Shown here piece by piece: positions 28,900 through 39,781 of a DNA stretch of 64,000 bases. The first letter of the stretch is position 1; each line of letters begins with the position of its first letter. The notes beneath the pieces were generated by a model. That model was not told the origin of the DNA and ran no database searches. It saw nothing but the letters and a program-made list of their open reading frames with translations. Origin of the DNA: Zygaena filipendulae (taxonomy: Eukaryota > Arthropoda > Insecta > Lepidoptera > Zygaenidae); contig OU015653.1 of NCBI GenBank assembly GCA_907165275.2, positions 6,602,001 to 6,666,000 of the forward strand, read 5' to 3'. A program made the translations under genes and the position numbers.

Positions 28900-29300
28900 T
28901 AAAATTTTATTTTATTTTTCGTTATTGTTGTACCTGTAATATTTAAAAGCTTTCATTAAATTATTTTTTAGTATTTGTTTTTGTCTGTTTGTTTGTATTA
29001 TATAAGGCTATCAATCGCTGACCACACATCATTACAACTCATGCACCAATTTATGTGAGCATGATACTTGTTCACGTGTTGTTTACGACTACTTCCAGCT
29101 ACTATCATTAACATTGTAAAATGATAATAATTTTATAACTCCCTATCGTTAGTTCCAATGTCTGAAACATTAAAACAAGACTCATAACGAATTATCTAAC
29201 TACAATTTAATCTTTAGTCGCGTGATTTCAATGTGTGTGACATGTGATTGCTGTACCTATACTAAAATAGTACTCTAACATAATATTATTTTGGTCTTAA
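28900..29300. other. Gene-free stretch
   Basis: AT-rich, nothing recognised. Confidence 0.4.
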
Positions 29301-29306
29301 ATCCTA

Positions 29307-29515
29307 CTAATATTATAAATGTGAAAGTGTGGATGTTTGGATGTTTAGATGTTTGGATGTTTGTTACTCAATCACGCAAAAGCGGCTGAATGGATGCATG
29401 AAATTTGGCATGCACGTTGTCAGAGGTACAGAAAAGGACATAGGGTACTTTTATCCCGGAATTCCCGCGGGAACTCCGAAATTACAGCGGGTAAAACCGC
29501 GGGGCACAGCTAGTA
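29307..29515 (-). repeat. CTAGCTGT-type repeat, full-looking
   Basis: CCTACTAATATTATAAATGT at one end, GGATGTTTGGATGTTTAGAT in between, and GGGTAAAACCGCGGGGCACA then GCTAG at the other. Close to 52010-52176. Confidence 0.7.
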
Positions 29516-29519
29516 GGTA

Positions 29520-30080
29520 CATATAGTAAAGTTTCGCAGACTTATTTTAAGAAAGTGTATACTATCCCATATTTTCTAAAATACCTGTGTAAATAAATTC
29601 AACCCAAAAATTACAGGTCATAAAATAAGTGAGGCTTTTATGGTTAACAGGCTAGACTTTTGACCCTGTGGTCACTCACTGATATTGAGTGACGTGGTGG
29701 TCGAAAATTATAAATACACTAATTTTAAAAAGGCTTTCGCTATAACGATTTGGAACTTGACGACAGATTTTTAACTTGAAGGTGGTACTAGAATGTGCGC
29801 TACCATGCTATGGTTTCTTCACGATGTCTTCACTGACAGGGTAAGTATAAACATGAGATAAATTATTTATTTAATAGTAACTGTTCGCTGCGGTTTCACC
29901 TACATTAGTTTGGGAGATCCTGCGGAGGCTCGATGAAATCCGCTCTTAGCTGACGTCTTCTCTTACCTATAAACTATCTATCAGCCTAATGTCACCCTTA
30001 GGTCAAGTAGTTTCAAGATTTCGTGATTAGTCAGTAGATATAGATTTGTTTATATACCTACAGTAGATATTATCTAAACA
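29520..30080. other. Gene-free stretch
   Basis: 29877-29930 holds a head fragment of the CTAGCTGT repeat (GCTGCGGTTTCACCTACATT). Nothing else recognised. Confidence 0.4.
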
Positions 30081-30084
30081 TCTA

Positions 30085-30383
30085 TAGATACATATAAATA
30101 AAACTGAAGTGTCTGTTTGTGATTCCAAATTAACAGCTTTTAACTAAATGCATATGAAAATATATACGGTACTAACATTAAAAAAAAAATTAAAATTTTG
30201 TCTGTCTGTCTGTATGTTTGTTCCGGCTAATCTCTGAAACGGTTGGACCGATTTTAACGGGACTCTCACTGGCAGATAGATGATGTAAGGATAGTAACTC
30301 CGGTTACTTTTATTCGAGAAAAAAAATAGTTCCTGCGGGAATTCCAAAACTTACGCGGTTAAAACCGCGGGGCACAGCTAGTA
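30085..30383 (-). repeat. GTCT-microsatellite repeat, full-looking
   Basis: ACTGAAGTGTCTGTTTGTGA, the tract TCTGTCTGTCTGT, GGTTGGACCGATTTTAACGG, and the end AACCGCGGGGCACAGCTAGT. This subfamily recurs at 47698 and 59920. GTCT tracts carried in MITE-like elements have been described in Lepidoptera. Confidence 0.7.
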
Positions 30384-30529
30384 GGTAATATAATAATATA
30401 GTATATACGTCATAATTAAACAAAGCTACATATCTTTAAACAAATTGTTATTGCAATGACAAAATAATAATGGTAGATAACAATATTTATCTACAGTGAA
30501 TAAGTGTCAAATATAGGTAAACATACTAA

Positions 30530-30690
30530 CTTTTTCTCGCAGTGTCACTTCCGTTATTTTGCAGTTCCCACAGGATTCCAGGATAAAAAGTATCGTATAA
30601 CTTTTTCTGTAGGTAGAGTAGGTATGCAAAATTTTCATGAAGATCAGCTTCAATTCATTGTACGAACTCACATAATATAAGGATTAATAT
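30530..30690 (+). repeat. Degenerate CTAGCTGT-type repeat
   Basis: TTTTGCAGTTCCCACAGGAT, ATAAAAAGTATCGTATAA and the end ATAATATAAGGATTA. Confidence 0.45.
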
Positions 30691-30699
30691 AGAAATTTT

Positions 30700-31215
30700 A
30701 TAATTTATATAGGTACCTACTTTCAACAAATATTAAGTCAGTAACATTCAAAAAGCGTCTGCGCTGAAAAATATTGCTCATTAAGGAATGTTTAGTAGAC
30801 TAATTTATCCAGAGGCCTGAAATACCTCGAGGGAAATTCCGTATTTTGTGCGTAGGTAACTTGTAAACTTTGTGGAAAAGTTCGCTGAAAACACTTGTTG
30901 CTTTGGAAGAGTAGGTATATTACGAATGTTTTGATTGGTTTTTTTTAACATGCGTGTCATCATTATTTTATTTAGGGCTACAGCGTGTTTCTATAATATC
31001 CATAAATGCGAATGTGAGTGTGTTTGTTTGTTAGTTAAGTTTTCGCGTATTGGACTTTCGCATTTCTGCCTTCCACGTGTACATCACATCTGGCAGTTAT
31101 ACATAGACAAGCAATACGCGCTATTTAACGTTATTTTAACCTCAGCACTGCACTTAGCAAGAAACAGACCTTTACATTATGAAAACTGAATTTAAACCGG
31201 ACTAAGTACGGTCAT
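30700..31215. other. Gene-free stretch
   Basis: A piece of repeat terminus near 30993-31025 (AATATCCATAAATGCGAATG). Nothing else recognised. Confidence 0.35.
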
Positions 31216-31221
31216 TTGATA

Positions 31222-31570
31222 GGCTTGCGTCCGTAAAACCGCTTGCATCACCTGACCTATGACCTGAATATGACATTGTCATCGTCGTTACCGTCGATTG
31301 GACAGATTTAAGTTTATCAATTTAAGCTAGTTTTGGCAAGTCAGCAGTTGGTTAAGTGATGGTGAGGGAACCTGACTACTAAGGTCTAGTTTATTATTAT
31401 TTTAGGAAATTCCGATGTTCAAGCGGGTAAAACCGCTGGCATCACCTGATCTATGACCTGAATATGACATTGTCATCGCAGTTACCGTTGAGTGGACAGA
31501 TTTAAGTTTATTAATTTAAGCTAATTTTGGCAAATCTAGAGTTGGTTTAGTGATCGTCAGCGAACCTGAA
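31222..31570 (+). repeat. Direct duplication with about 196-bp period
   Basis: ATGACCTGAATATGACATTG, TGGACAGATTTAAGTTTAT and AATTTAAGCTA occur near 31260-31330 and again near 31452-31525, with similar flanks (AAACCGCT before, GTGA and GAACCTGA after). The copies differ at several positions, so the event is not recent. Confidence 0.7.
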
Positions 31571-31574
31571 TGTG

Positions 31575-31994
31575 TCGCGGACCCCGTATCAGGGTTAACC
31601 TGTATTTATGTTTTGGGCGTTTAGTGTTGTATCTTAACTCATTTATAAAAACATATAAAAAATGTATTACGTTTTTATTGGGTGTCTTTGGTGCCCATAG
31701 CACGTATAGAAACTACTTACCAAGGCGCCAATTGCGCTAGTTTTGGTTTTGTTTAGATTTAAATTCGGTTTTCATATAATGTAAAAAGTCTGTTTCGTGC
31801 CGTTATTTCAAAACGAAGTTATTTACTTTACCTAATCCTCCCTAATTAATCTAGACTTAACATGTTTAGAGTCTACTAATCTACTTCTACTACCTACTTC
31901 CTTTATTATAAGTTTGCCTCAAGGCATGTTTCCGATGAAACGTTCAAGTTCGTTTACCAACGTTTTTCTAAATGAGAGTTATAAGTTCAAGGAT
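31575..31994. other. Gene-free stretch before the copia element
   Basis: Nothing recognised. The last five bases (31995-31999, AGGCG) are the target duplication of the copia insertion. Confidence 0.5.
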
Positions 31995-31999
31995 AGGCG

Positions 32000-32288
32000 T
32001 GTTGTAGATGCGCGACACTTTAGTATGGCATCACTCCAGAGATGAGTGGCAAAAGTGTCAAAGCTCGCTTTGGTGTCATTCAATTAAAAAGCAATGACGC
32101 CCTCTACTTGTCTATCAACTCATAACTTGTTGTTGTTACAAAATGTCTGAAGTACTAATAATGAAACACAGTGATTGATATATTCTTTTCTAAGTTTAAT
32201 GTAAATTGCTAAATTGTTAAATGTGCTCAACTTGCTGATTAATAAAATAATCATGTAAACAATGCCGAAATATCTTATTTCTCTAACA
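32000..32288 (+). repeat. 5' LTR of the copia element
   Basis: TGTTGTAGATGCGCGACAC to TTTCTCTAACA. Indistinguishable by eye from the 3' LTR over 289 bp. AATAAAATAA near its 3' end may be the polyadenylation signal. Confidence 0.95.
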
Positions 32289-32290
32289 AT

Positions 32291-32301
32291 TGGTAGCAGA
32301 G
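32291..32301 (+). promoter_or_regulatory. Primer-binding site, initiator tRNA-Met type
   Basis: TGGTAGCAGAG begins two bases after the LTR. It is complementary to the CTCTGCTACCA 3' end of animal initiator tRNA-Met. Confidence 0.75.
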
Positions 32302-32334
32302 CGTAGTTTTGGTATTATCGGCAAAACGAGAAAA

Positions 32335-32499
32335 ATGGCAATGGCGTCGTATCACCGCATCGAAACATTAACCAAAGAAAACTATGACACTTGGTGCCTT
32401 CAGGCGCAAGCAGTTCTAATCAAAAATGATTTATGGTGCTATGTGAATGGTGAAAAAATCATCGAAGAATCCACAGAAGCTGATGATATGATTTCGGGA
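32335..32499 (+). pseudogene. gag of the copia element, 5' part
   Basis: ATG at 32335 starts MAMASYHRIETLTKENYDTW, a normal copia gag N-terminus, and continues about 55 codons to DDMIS. The frame then enters inserted LINE sequence and stops at TAA (32503-32505). Confidence 0.85.
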
Positions 32500-33228
32500 T
32501 TGTAAAATTGGGGCAACCAGAGTATCTCTTTGAGAAACTGAACTGGCGGACTACCTCTAACTCACTCGGTCTCAGAGCAGCGAGCCAACCGATGCGAGTT
32601 CAGCTGCATCACTCCGCTGCTTTCCGGGGGAGTTTTAAGTATATGGCCACCAAGTGCTGGAATAATCTGCCACCACCTATTCGAAACACCGGGTCTATTG
32701 GCATTTTTAAATTAAAGTACAAAACGTATCTTTTATCGTACCAAAATTCTATTCCAGCTGGTGGCCGGATTCTTCCAGCATATTACAATAATTATTAGGT
32801 CGTAGGTAGGGATATTATTTTGGCGTATTTTATTATATTTTGAAGTTAATCTATTTGAGTTTAAATTTATGTATGTGTTTAGGTATCGGCATTGACATTA
32901 TATATTCATTCACCATATTATATGTATATAAATATATGTATATTTAAATATCACAAGTATGATAAGTATTTTTATAAAGTTTAAAACAACAAAGTCATTT
33001 TGATGGTTCCGATAATTTCGCAGGCGGAACGCTGGGGCTCCACTGAAAACCAGCGCTGTGGCTACTACGGTCGCAGCACATGCTGAGTGGAGTCCCTTTT
33101 AGCAAGGCACTGCACCATATTATATTATTGTTATTATTATTTTTTTTAAAGTGTAAAGTGTTTGTTGCGTGGTGTGTTTGCTCTTGCTAAATAAAGTTTA
33201 TCTTATCTTATCTTATCTTATCTTATAA
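32498..33228 (+). mobile_element. 5'-truncated LINE inserted in copia gag
   Basis: Keeps the C-terminal tail of a LINE ORF2 (32508-32798; motif AFRGSFKYMATKCWNNLPPP, then IGIFK) and its 3' UTR, ending in a TTATC-type pentanucleotide tail (33198-33226). Same strand as the host element. No clear target duplication, so a small deletion of gag sequence may have accompanied insertion. Confidence 0.8.
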
Positions 33229-33229
33229 G

Positions 33230-34150
33230 GCGGCATTTCTGAAGGGAGACCTCATGGCAAGATCAGAGTTGTTACTACTCATATCTCCTTCAGAATTGAA
33301 ACAAATCAAAGGATGTACTACATCTAAAGCCGTTTGGGATAAACTTAAATCCATTTATCAAAGCTCAGGACCCGCCAGAAAAGCCACACTACTCAAACAA
33401 TTAGTACTTAAAAGAATGACTCCACAAGAAGACATTAGGGATCATTTAAACAATTTCATGGATGTTGTCAGCAAATTGGCTGACATGGAGGTACAGATTC
33501 ATCATGAATTGTTAAGCATAATGATGTTATATAGCTTACCTCCAATATTTGAAAGTTTTAGAATTGCTATAGAATCTAGAGATGTCTTGCCTAATCCAGA
33601 AGATTTAAAAATCAAAATAATCGAAGAAAGTGAAGCAAGAAAACAAAGCGAACATCCAGAAAAATCAGAAGCTTTCTACACAAAAAACAAAACCAAAACA
33701 TTACTATGTAAAAATTGTGATAAAAGGGGTCATTCAACCCAAGCTTGTTGGTCGAAGAAAAAACAAAATAAAGATAAAAGGCTAGAGAAAAACTTCAATA
33801 TTTGCCTAACTATGGGTAGAACCGATACTCAACAGAACATGTGGTGTCTTGATAGCGGATGCACCTCACACATGACTGGAGAAAAAGATATGTTCACCAA
33901 CATGTCCTCGGAGACAGGCATATTGAAATTAGCTTCAAATAAACACACGACACAAGTTGAAGGAAAAGGCAAGATAACAGTGAGTACAAATCATGACAAT
34001 TATAACCTAAACGATACATTGTTTGTACCCGATTTATCAGCAAATTTAATGTCCGTTGCAAAAATTACGGATAACGGGTATAAAGTCATATTCGAAAAGG
34101 AAAAGGCCTGCATAATGAAAGGCAACACAGTTGTGTTAAAGGCAGACTGA
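33230..34150 (+). pseudogene. gag 3' part plus aspartic protease of the copia element
   Basis: Resumes in gag (KAAFLKGDLMARSELLLLIS) through the capsid-like region. Then comes a CCHC zinc knuckle, CKNCDKRGHSTQAC at 33707-33748, for RNA packaging. The protease active site LDSGCTSHMTG follows (Asp codon at 33851). The frame ends at TGA 34148-34150, immediately before the segment leading to integrase. The coding quality is otherwise good, so the stop looks recent. Confidence 0.9.
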
Positions 34151-37100
34151 AGAAATGGTTTATATTATCTCAATTTCAAGCGAGATGAGACAGCAAATTT
34201 CACATCTAAAAATGAAAGTGACATCATGAAATGGCATAAAAAATTAGGTCATATAAATGAAAAGGACCTGAAAATGATGGCCAAAAATGACATGTTACGA
34301 GGGCTTAACCTAAAAGAAGAAAATTTAGGTACCTGTGAAATCTGCATTCGGGGAAAATTAACAAGTCTACCGTTCCCCAAACATAATGAAATCATCTCTA
34401 CGGAACCATTACAAATAATTCATACTGATGTATGTGGCCCATTTGAGAATGAAACTTTGGCTGGATCAAAATATTTTGTCACCTTCATAGACGATTGCAC
34501 AAGGTATTGTTGCATCTATTTCATAGAAAAGAAGAGTGATGTTTTTGAAAAGTTCAAAGAATATAAGAGCAATGTAGAACTGTTCATGAAGAAAAGAATT
34601 CAAAACTTACAGTCAGATAATGGTACAGAGTACAGAAACAAATATTTTGATACCTATCTAAAGGCACATGGTATTAATAGGAGACTGTCTGCTCCATACA
34701 CTCCACAGCAAAACGGTGTGAGTGAAAGAAAGAACAGATCATTATTGAATAAGGCAAGATGTTTAATGCTAGATTCAAATATACCTCCTGAACTATGGGC
34801 AGAAGCAGTTTACACTGCTAACTACTTAATAAATAGAAGCCCAGCAAAAGCTCTAAAAGGAAAAACACCCTATGAAATGTGGGTAGGTAGAAAACCATCA
34901 GGAAATCACCTGCACATTTTTGGAAGTAAAGCATTTGTTTTAAATAAAACAAGAAGAGGAAAATTCTCACCTAAAGCTATAGAAGGAGTATTTATGGGAT
35001 ATGCAAAAAATACCAAAGGATTCAGAATTTTCATACCAAATAAGAAAGATGTTGTCATAAGTAGAGATGTGAAAATAATCGACAAAATGTACTATGACAA
35101 TAATGGTCAAAAATATGAAGATTTCATTGGAGATATGGAACAGATGCAACATGAAATAGAAGAAACAAATGAAAAAAGAGAAAAAATAAATAAACCTTCC
35201 AAAGAAACCAAAAATCTTGTAGAAACAAAGAAACCCGGTTTCAGAAAGAAATCTCGAACTCCTAATGTTGTAAAATCAACACCTGAAATAGAAGTTGAAA
35301 TGAACAGGGATATATCTGACATCTCATCGAGAGAAGACAGAAGACCTAATAACAACTCATCTTTTCAGGAATCCTCCCCTCCTACTCCTAGTACCTCTTT
35401 TCAGCCTTCACCAGCACTTACTTCTGACATAGAAGAAGAAACCAGAGATAATACTACATCTGATGAGTCCACTAAAAGTGAAGATCAACTAGGTCCACCT
35501 GATAAATCCTCCTCTGGAAGACCTCAGAGAGAGAGGAAGCGGCCAATATGGACTAAGGATTATGAAATGCAAATTGAATCAGATGAAAGTAAATATGTAT
35601 CAGAAATGACTTACCTTTCTGAAGAATGTTGTAATGAAGAAAACTGGCATGATGCTATTAAAGCTGAAATTAGAGCACACATAAAAAACGGAACCTGGAG
35701 AATAATAAAGAAAGAAAAGGATATGAAAGTAATTGATTACAAAATGGTCCTGAAAAAGAAAATAGGATCAGACAACAAAGAAACCAAAAAGGCAAGGCTC
35801 GTGGCACGGGGATTCGCACAGAGGCCAGGCATTGACTACAGCGAGACGTTTGCACCCGTGGCCAAACTAAGTTCAATCAGATCTGTTATTGGCATGTCTG
35901 TAGAAGAAAACATGCAACTTAAACAGATGGACGTCACAACAGCCTATTTAAACGGCGATTTGGAAGAAGACATAAACATGAAGGTACCCGAAAACCTAGA
36001 ACAGTATGTGACGGAAATCATGATAGAAGAAAGTGAGAAAGAAGATCTGATCATATATAGCAAAGCTAGAAAAATGCTAGAAAGCATTAGAAGTATAAAA
36101 GGAGAGCCGATATGCAAGCTGCAAAGGTCACTTTATGGATTAAAACAATCCGGAAGACAGTGGTTTGTTAGACTAGATTCGGAGCTAAAGGAGCTTGGGT
36201 TCATACCGTCGACAGCAGACCCCTGTGTATATATCCTGAAAGGAGGAGCAAAAGTTATTATAACCATATGGGTTGACGACTTGCTTGCCGCTTACTCATG
36301 TGACAAGAAAATGCAAGAAATTAAAGAAACTCTATCTCAAAAATTTGAGATCAAAGATTTGGGTACACCAAAAAGAATGTTGGGAATAGATTTTTCATAC
36401 AAAAATGGAATGATAAAACTAAGCCAAGAGAGATATATAAAGGAAACCTTGAAAAAGTATAATATGGAGGAGTGTAAACCAACTACTACACCCATAGATG
36501 TCGGACTTAGTCTATTAATGAAAAAGGATGAGCATGACACTGAATTGCCATATAAAAATCTAATTGGAACCTTGATGTACTTGGCGATTGCAACCAGACC
36601 TGACATAATGTTCACTGTCAGCTATCTATCCCAATTTAACGATTGTCACAACGCTGAGCACTTTAAATGTGCAAAACGCGTCTTAAGGTACCTGAAGGGT
36701 ACTATGAACATTGGCCTTAATTTTACAAAAACCGATGAAAGATTGTTCGGTATGGCTGATGCTGATTGGGGCGCATGCAAGCTTGATCGAAGATCCTTCT
36801 CAGGATATTGTTTTGTATACGCCGGAAGCTGCGTAAGCTGGTCCTCAAGAAAACAAAGAAGTGTAGCTCTGTCAACGGCAGAAGCGGAGTATGCATCTAT
36901 CACAGAAGCAGCTAAGGAAGCAATACATTTAAAATCTTTGTTCAAGGACTTAACAATTAATCTGGAAAAAGTGAAAATCTTTAATGATAATCAAGCAGCC
37001 TTGAAGTTAAGTAACAATCCTATCGTGACTTCAAAATCAAAACACATTGATTTAAAAATTCACTTTATCAGAGAGTGTGTCCAGAAAGGACATATCAAAT

Positions 37101-37201
37101 TGGACTATCTAGAGACAAAAAATATGTCAGCAGATATGCTCACAAAAGGGCTACCTGGACCACGACTTCATGAGCTGAGAACTTCGTTGAACTTGACATA
37201 A
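34151..37201 (+). pseudogene. pol of the copia element: integrase, reverse transcriptase, RNase H
   Basis: Open from 34151 to TAA at 37199-37201. The integrase has the zinc module (HKKLGH, then CEICIRGK) and acidic triad positions in HTDVCGP (34427), QSDNGTEY (about 34615) and GVSERKN (about 34733). A hydrophilic linker follows (34.95-35.55 kb). The reverse transcriptase carries RLVARGFAQRPGIDYSETFA, KQMDVTTAYLNGDLEE, LYGLKQSGRQW and the catalytic WVDD at 36269-36280; family members more often show YVDD. RNase H shows ADADWGA, STAEAEYASITEA and FNDNQAA. No internal stop or shift in these 1,016 codons. In the family the domain products copy and integrate the element. This copy is cut off from gag-protease by the TGA just upstream. 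Confidence 0.92.
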
Positions 37202-37209
37202 AGAGTCGC

Positions 37210-37218
37210 GAGGAGGAG
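37210..37218 (+). promoter_or_regulatory. Polypurine tract
   Basis: GAGGAGGAG directly abuts the 3' LTR, the position where plus-strand priming starts. Confidence 0.7.
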
Positions 37219-37507
37219 TGTTGTAGATGCGCGACACTTTAGTATGGCATCACTCCAGAGATGAGTGGCAAAAGTGTCAAAGCTCGCTTTGGTGTCATTC
37301 AATTAAAAAGCAATGACGCCCTCTACTTGTCTATCAACTCATAACTTGTTGTTGTTACAAAATGTCTGAAGTACTAATAATGAAACACAGTGATTGATAT
37401 ATTCTTTTCTAAGTTTAATGTAAATTGCTAAATTGTTAAATGTGCTCAACTTGCTGATTAATAAAATAATCATGTAAACAATGCCGAAATATCTTATTTC
37501 TCTAACA
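37219..37507 (+). repeat. 3' LTR of the copia element
   Basis: 289 bp, same sequence as 32000-32288. Followed by the AGGCG target duplication. Confidence 0.95.
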
Positions 37508-37574
37508 AGGCGGTTATCCCATAGCTTAGGTGGTAGAGTAACAATAATGTTAATAGTGAAAATAACTTTTGGAC

Positions 37575-37777
37575 ATTATCGCACTGCGCCACCTGGTTCT
37601 TAACAAATCAGAGCTTGTAGTACCTACCTGCTATGGGTACCAGACAACTGAAATAATACTTATATATACTTTATGTTGTAAATATGTACTTATGAGACAC
37701 GCAGACCCGGAACTCGGGATAAATACCCATGTTCATCACATACGAGTATAAATGTTTACCCTGAACCCAAAAATTAT
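37575..37777. mobile_element. SINE copy (tail and body), degenerate
   Basis: GCGCCACCTGGTTCTTAAC, AGAGCTTGTAGTACC, GGTACCAGACAACTGA, CATGTTCATCACATACGAG and TTTACCCTGAACCCA are in the order of a SINE shared with 10124 and 49490. The tRNA-like head is not preserved; TAGCTTAGGTGGTAGAG at 37523 is A-box-like but lies on the other side. Confidence 0.5.
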
Positions 37778-37779
37778 GA

Positions 37780-39600
37780 TTATTATTTATCAATTTAATA
37801 TCTAAGATGCATAAAAAATAAGGATTGGGTATTATTAAAAGCACAAACTCTTTCCGCTAAAGCTTTAATTATTATTAGAGCTATTAAATCATTACTTGTA
37901 TAAGCAATATTTTTTACTGAAGGCGAATCTGTACTATTGTACCGACCACGATAATTGATCTATGGTAATTACTTATTGGACTTATACAAACCGTTAAATT
38001 CTAAATTGAATTCGTAATGATATTCGGTTGCAAGTGGGCAAGTGGGAAGGTAAATCGCTTAGGTATTTGAACGAACGAGCTCGGTAATTCTCGGTAATTG
38101 GAGCTGTCGCTCGGACAAATGTCCCGTCCAACGTGCGCCAGATAGTCATTCTAACTGCCGCCATTACATCCAGAGATAATCTTAAATTACCCGACAAACT
38201 CGATTGCAATGAAACATTTACTTTTACGATGACCACATTTTTTTCAAAATATCTCATAATTGTAAGTAATTTGTAGCAATTCCCTTCTATTGTTATAACT
38301 ATTAATAAAGTAGCTTGGTACCAGGTAACGTAAGGAAAAAGCATAATGATCTCTATAATAAGCAAATCGAGACGTTATAAATTCTGTCCGGCGCAGTTTC
38401 GATATTATCATCAAGCGCGGCCGCCATACTTGTTTACATCATGTGTATTACATTTTTTCCTTTAATCAGAGTAGGTATGTATACTCAAGGTCTTGTTAAA
38501 TATTTTTTTTCATCACTATCAATAATACTAATTTAAAAGTTATCAAAATATCCATATCCAATTATATTACTTGATGAAATGTGTTCTAATATTATATTTC
38601 GATCTGCATCGATATTTTTATACTTGAAACCCCTTATTCTATTAAACTAACTTGTCCGAAGAGAATTAAACACGAAAAAGAATGCCTACTTATCTAAATT
38701 CTTTTCCAGCAGCTACTTTTTGTAAAATTTAAGGAGTTATAATGTAAATGGAAAAACTACTAACACTGTAAATAAATCATGTATAATAAAATATAATCTA
38801 TTGCTTTAAGTAAGTGATACTCTTAGCAAACCAATATTAAACAGATAATTTTATAATAATAACTATTTACTAAACTTATGACACGGCAGTAAGTACTAAT
38901 TTTACACAAACTTCGTCAATTTTTCTAGTATAACAAATTTATCTTAATTTGTACACTCTCCAAACGTTAGTTAATCGTACCCCACAAATTTGAAGACCTC
39001 CCCGCCCTAAGAGGCGAAAAATAAACAAAATAATATAGCATTACGGTGGTCATTTCGACAGTAGGTAGTTTATGATCTTGTCACACTGTCGTATACGAGT
39101 CTTACAATATCTATCCAAATGTGGGGTGTTAGCAAAAGTTGAGCGCCCATATTCCAGCTAGCGCAAAGGTACGCGGCTTCAAACAAAGCAAAGCTAACTT
39201 AATATAAAGCATGTCGGGATGTCCACAAACTTAGGGGGCAAGTTTCAAAGACGTGCTCTCGACTCTCCTTTATGTAAATCCTGGGTAATTTCTTTAGTGG
39301 GCGTCACCGGGGACCCTTTGCCTAGATTGCGTTGTCTCGTCAACGTTATATCTTATTTCATACTAAGTTAGTTTGAAACAACACAAACAAGTACGTACCT
39401 AAAACTTAATTTATTTCAGAATGTATGCTAAAGAACAATGGGCTAAAATGTATGGTAGCTGGTACCCGCTCCAATAGAAACATGTTATATTTCATTGAAA
39501 AGATATTTTTGTGTAGATTAATGATAACCTGGGCGCTGGTCCCAAATCTTAGTATTTAAGGAATTAAGAGTGATGAACAAATAAACAAAAAAAACTCACT
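37780..39600. other. Gene-free AT-rich stretch
   Basis: No coding frame supported; a minus-strand 123-codon frame near 37994-38365 has no recognisable domain. GCTGGTCCCAAATCTTAGTA near 39537 is a SINE scrap. Confidence 0.4.
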
Positions 39601-39604
39601 TTTG

Positions 39605-39715
39605 CATTTATAATATTAGTAAGGATTCTTTTGTCGGCGCAGAAGATAACCAAAGCATAATCTTAATACAGAACTTGGCTTTCACTTTCACATGTATGTT
39701 TGTGATGAGATATCA
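39605..39715 (+). repeat. Dispersed repeat, pair of 48075-48170
   Basis: TTCTTTTGTCGGCG, GCATAATCTTAATACAGAAC and TTGGCTTTCACTTTCACAT recur with few changes at 48079-48155. Confidence 0.6.
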
Positions 39716-39781
39716 TTACTTTTAGTGCACAAATTATTAGCACTGCTCTCTCTGTCTCTTGGTCAGCCGTCTTTGTGTTAA

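Larger units (their letters stand above)
32000..37507 (+). mobile_element. Ty1/copia LTR retrotransposon with a nested LINE
   Basis: 5.5 kb flanked by AGGCG at 31995-31999 and 37508-37512. Two 289-bp LTRs run TGTTG to TAACA. Primer site at 32291, polypurine tract at 37210. Coding order is gag, protease, integrase, reverse transcriptase, RNase H, which defines Ty1/copia. gag is split by a LINE fragment (about 32498-33228), and a TGA at 34148-34150 interrupts the frame between protease and integrase, so the copy is not autonomous. Confidence 0.95.

Noticed and set aside
35107..36945. Minus-strand frames across the copia pol
   Set aside because: Antisense shadows of the integrase, reverse transcriptase and RNase H frame.
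37994..38365. Minus-strand 123-codon frame
   Set aside because: No domain, no start context, no repeat homology; likely chance.
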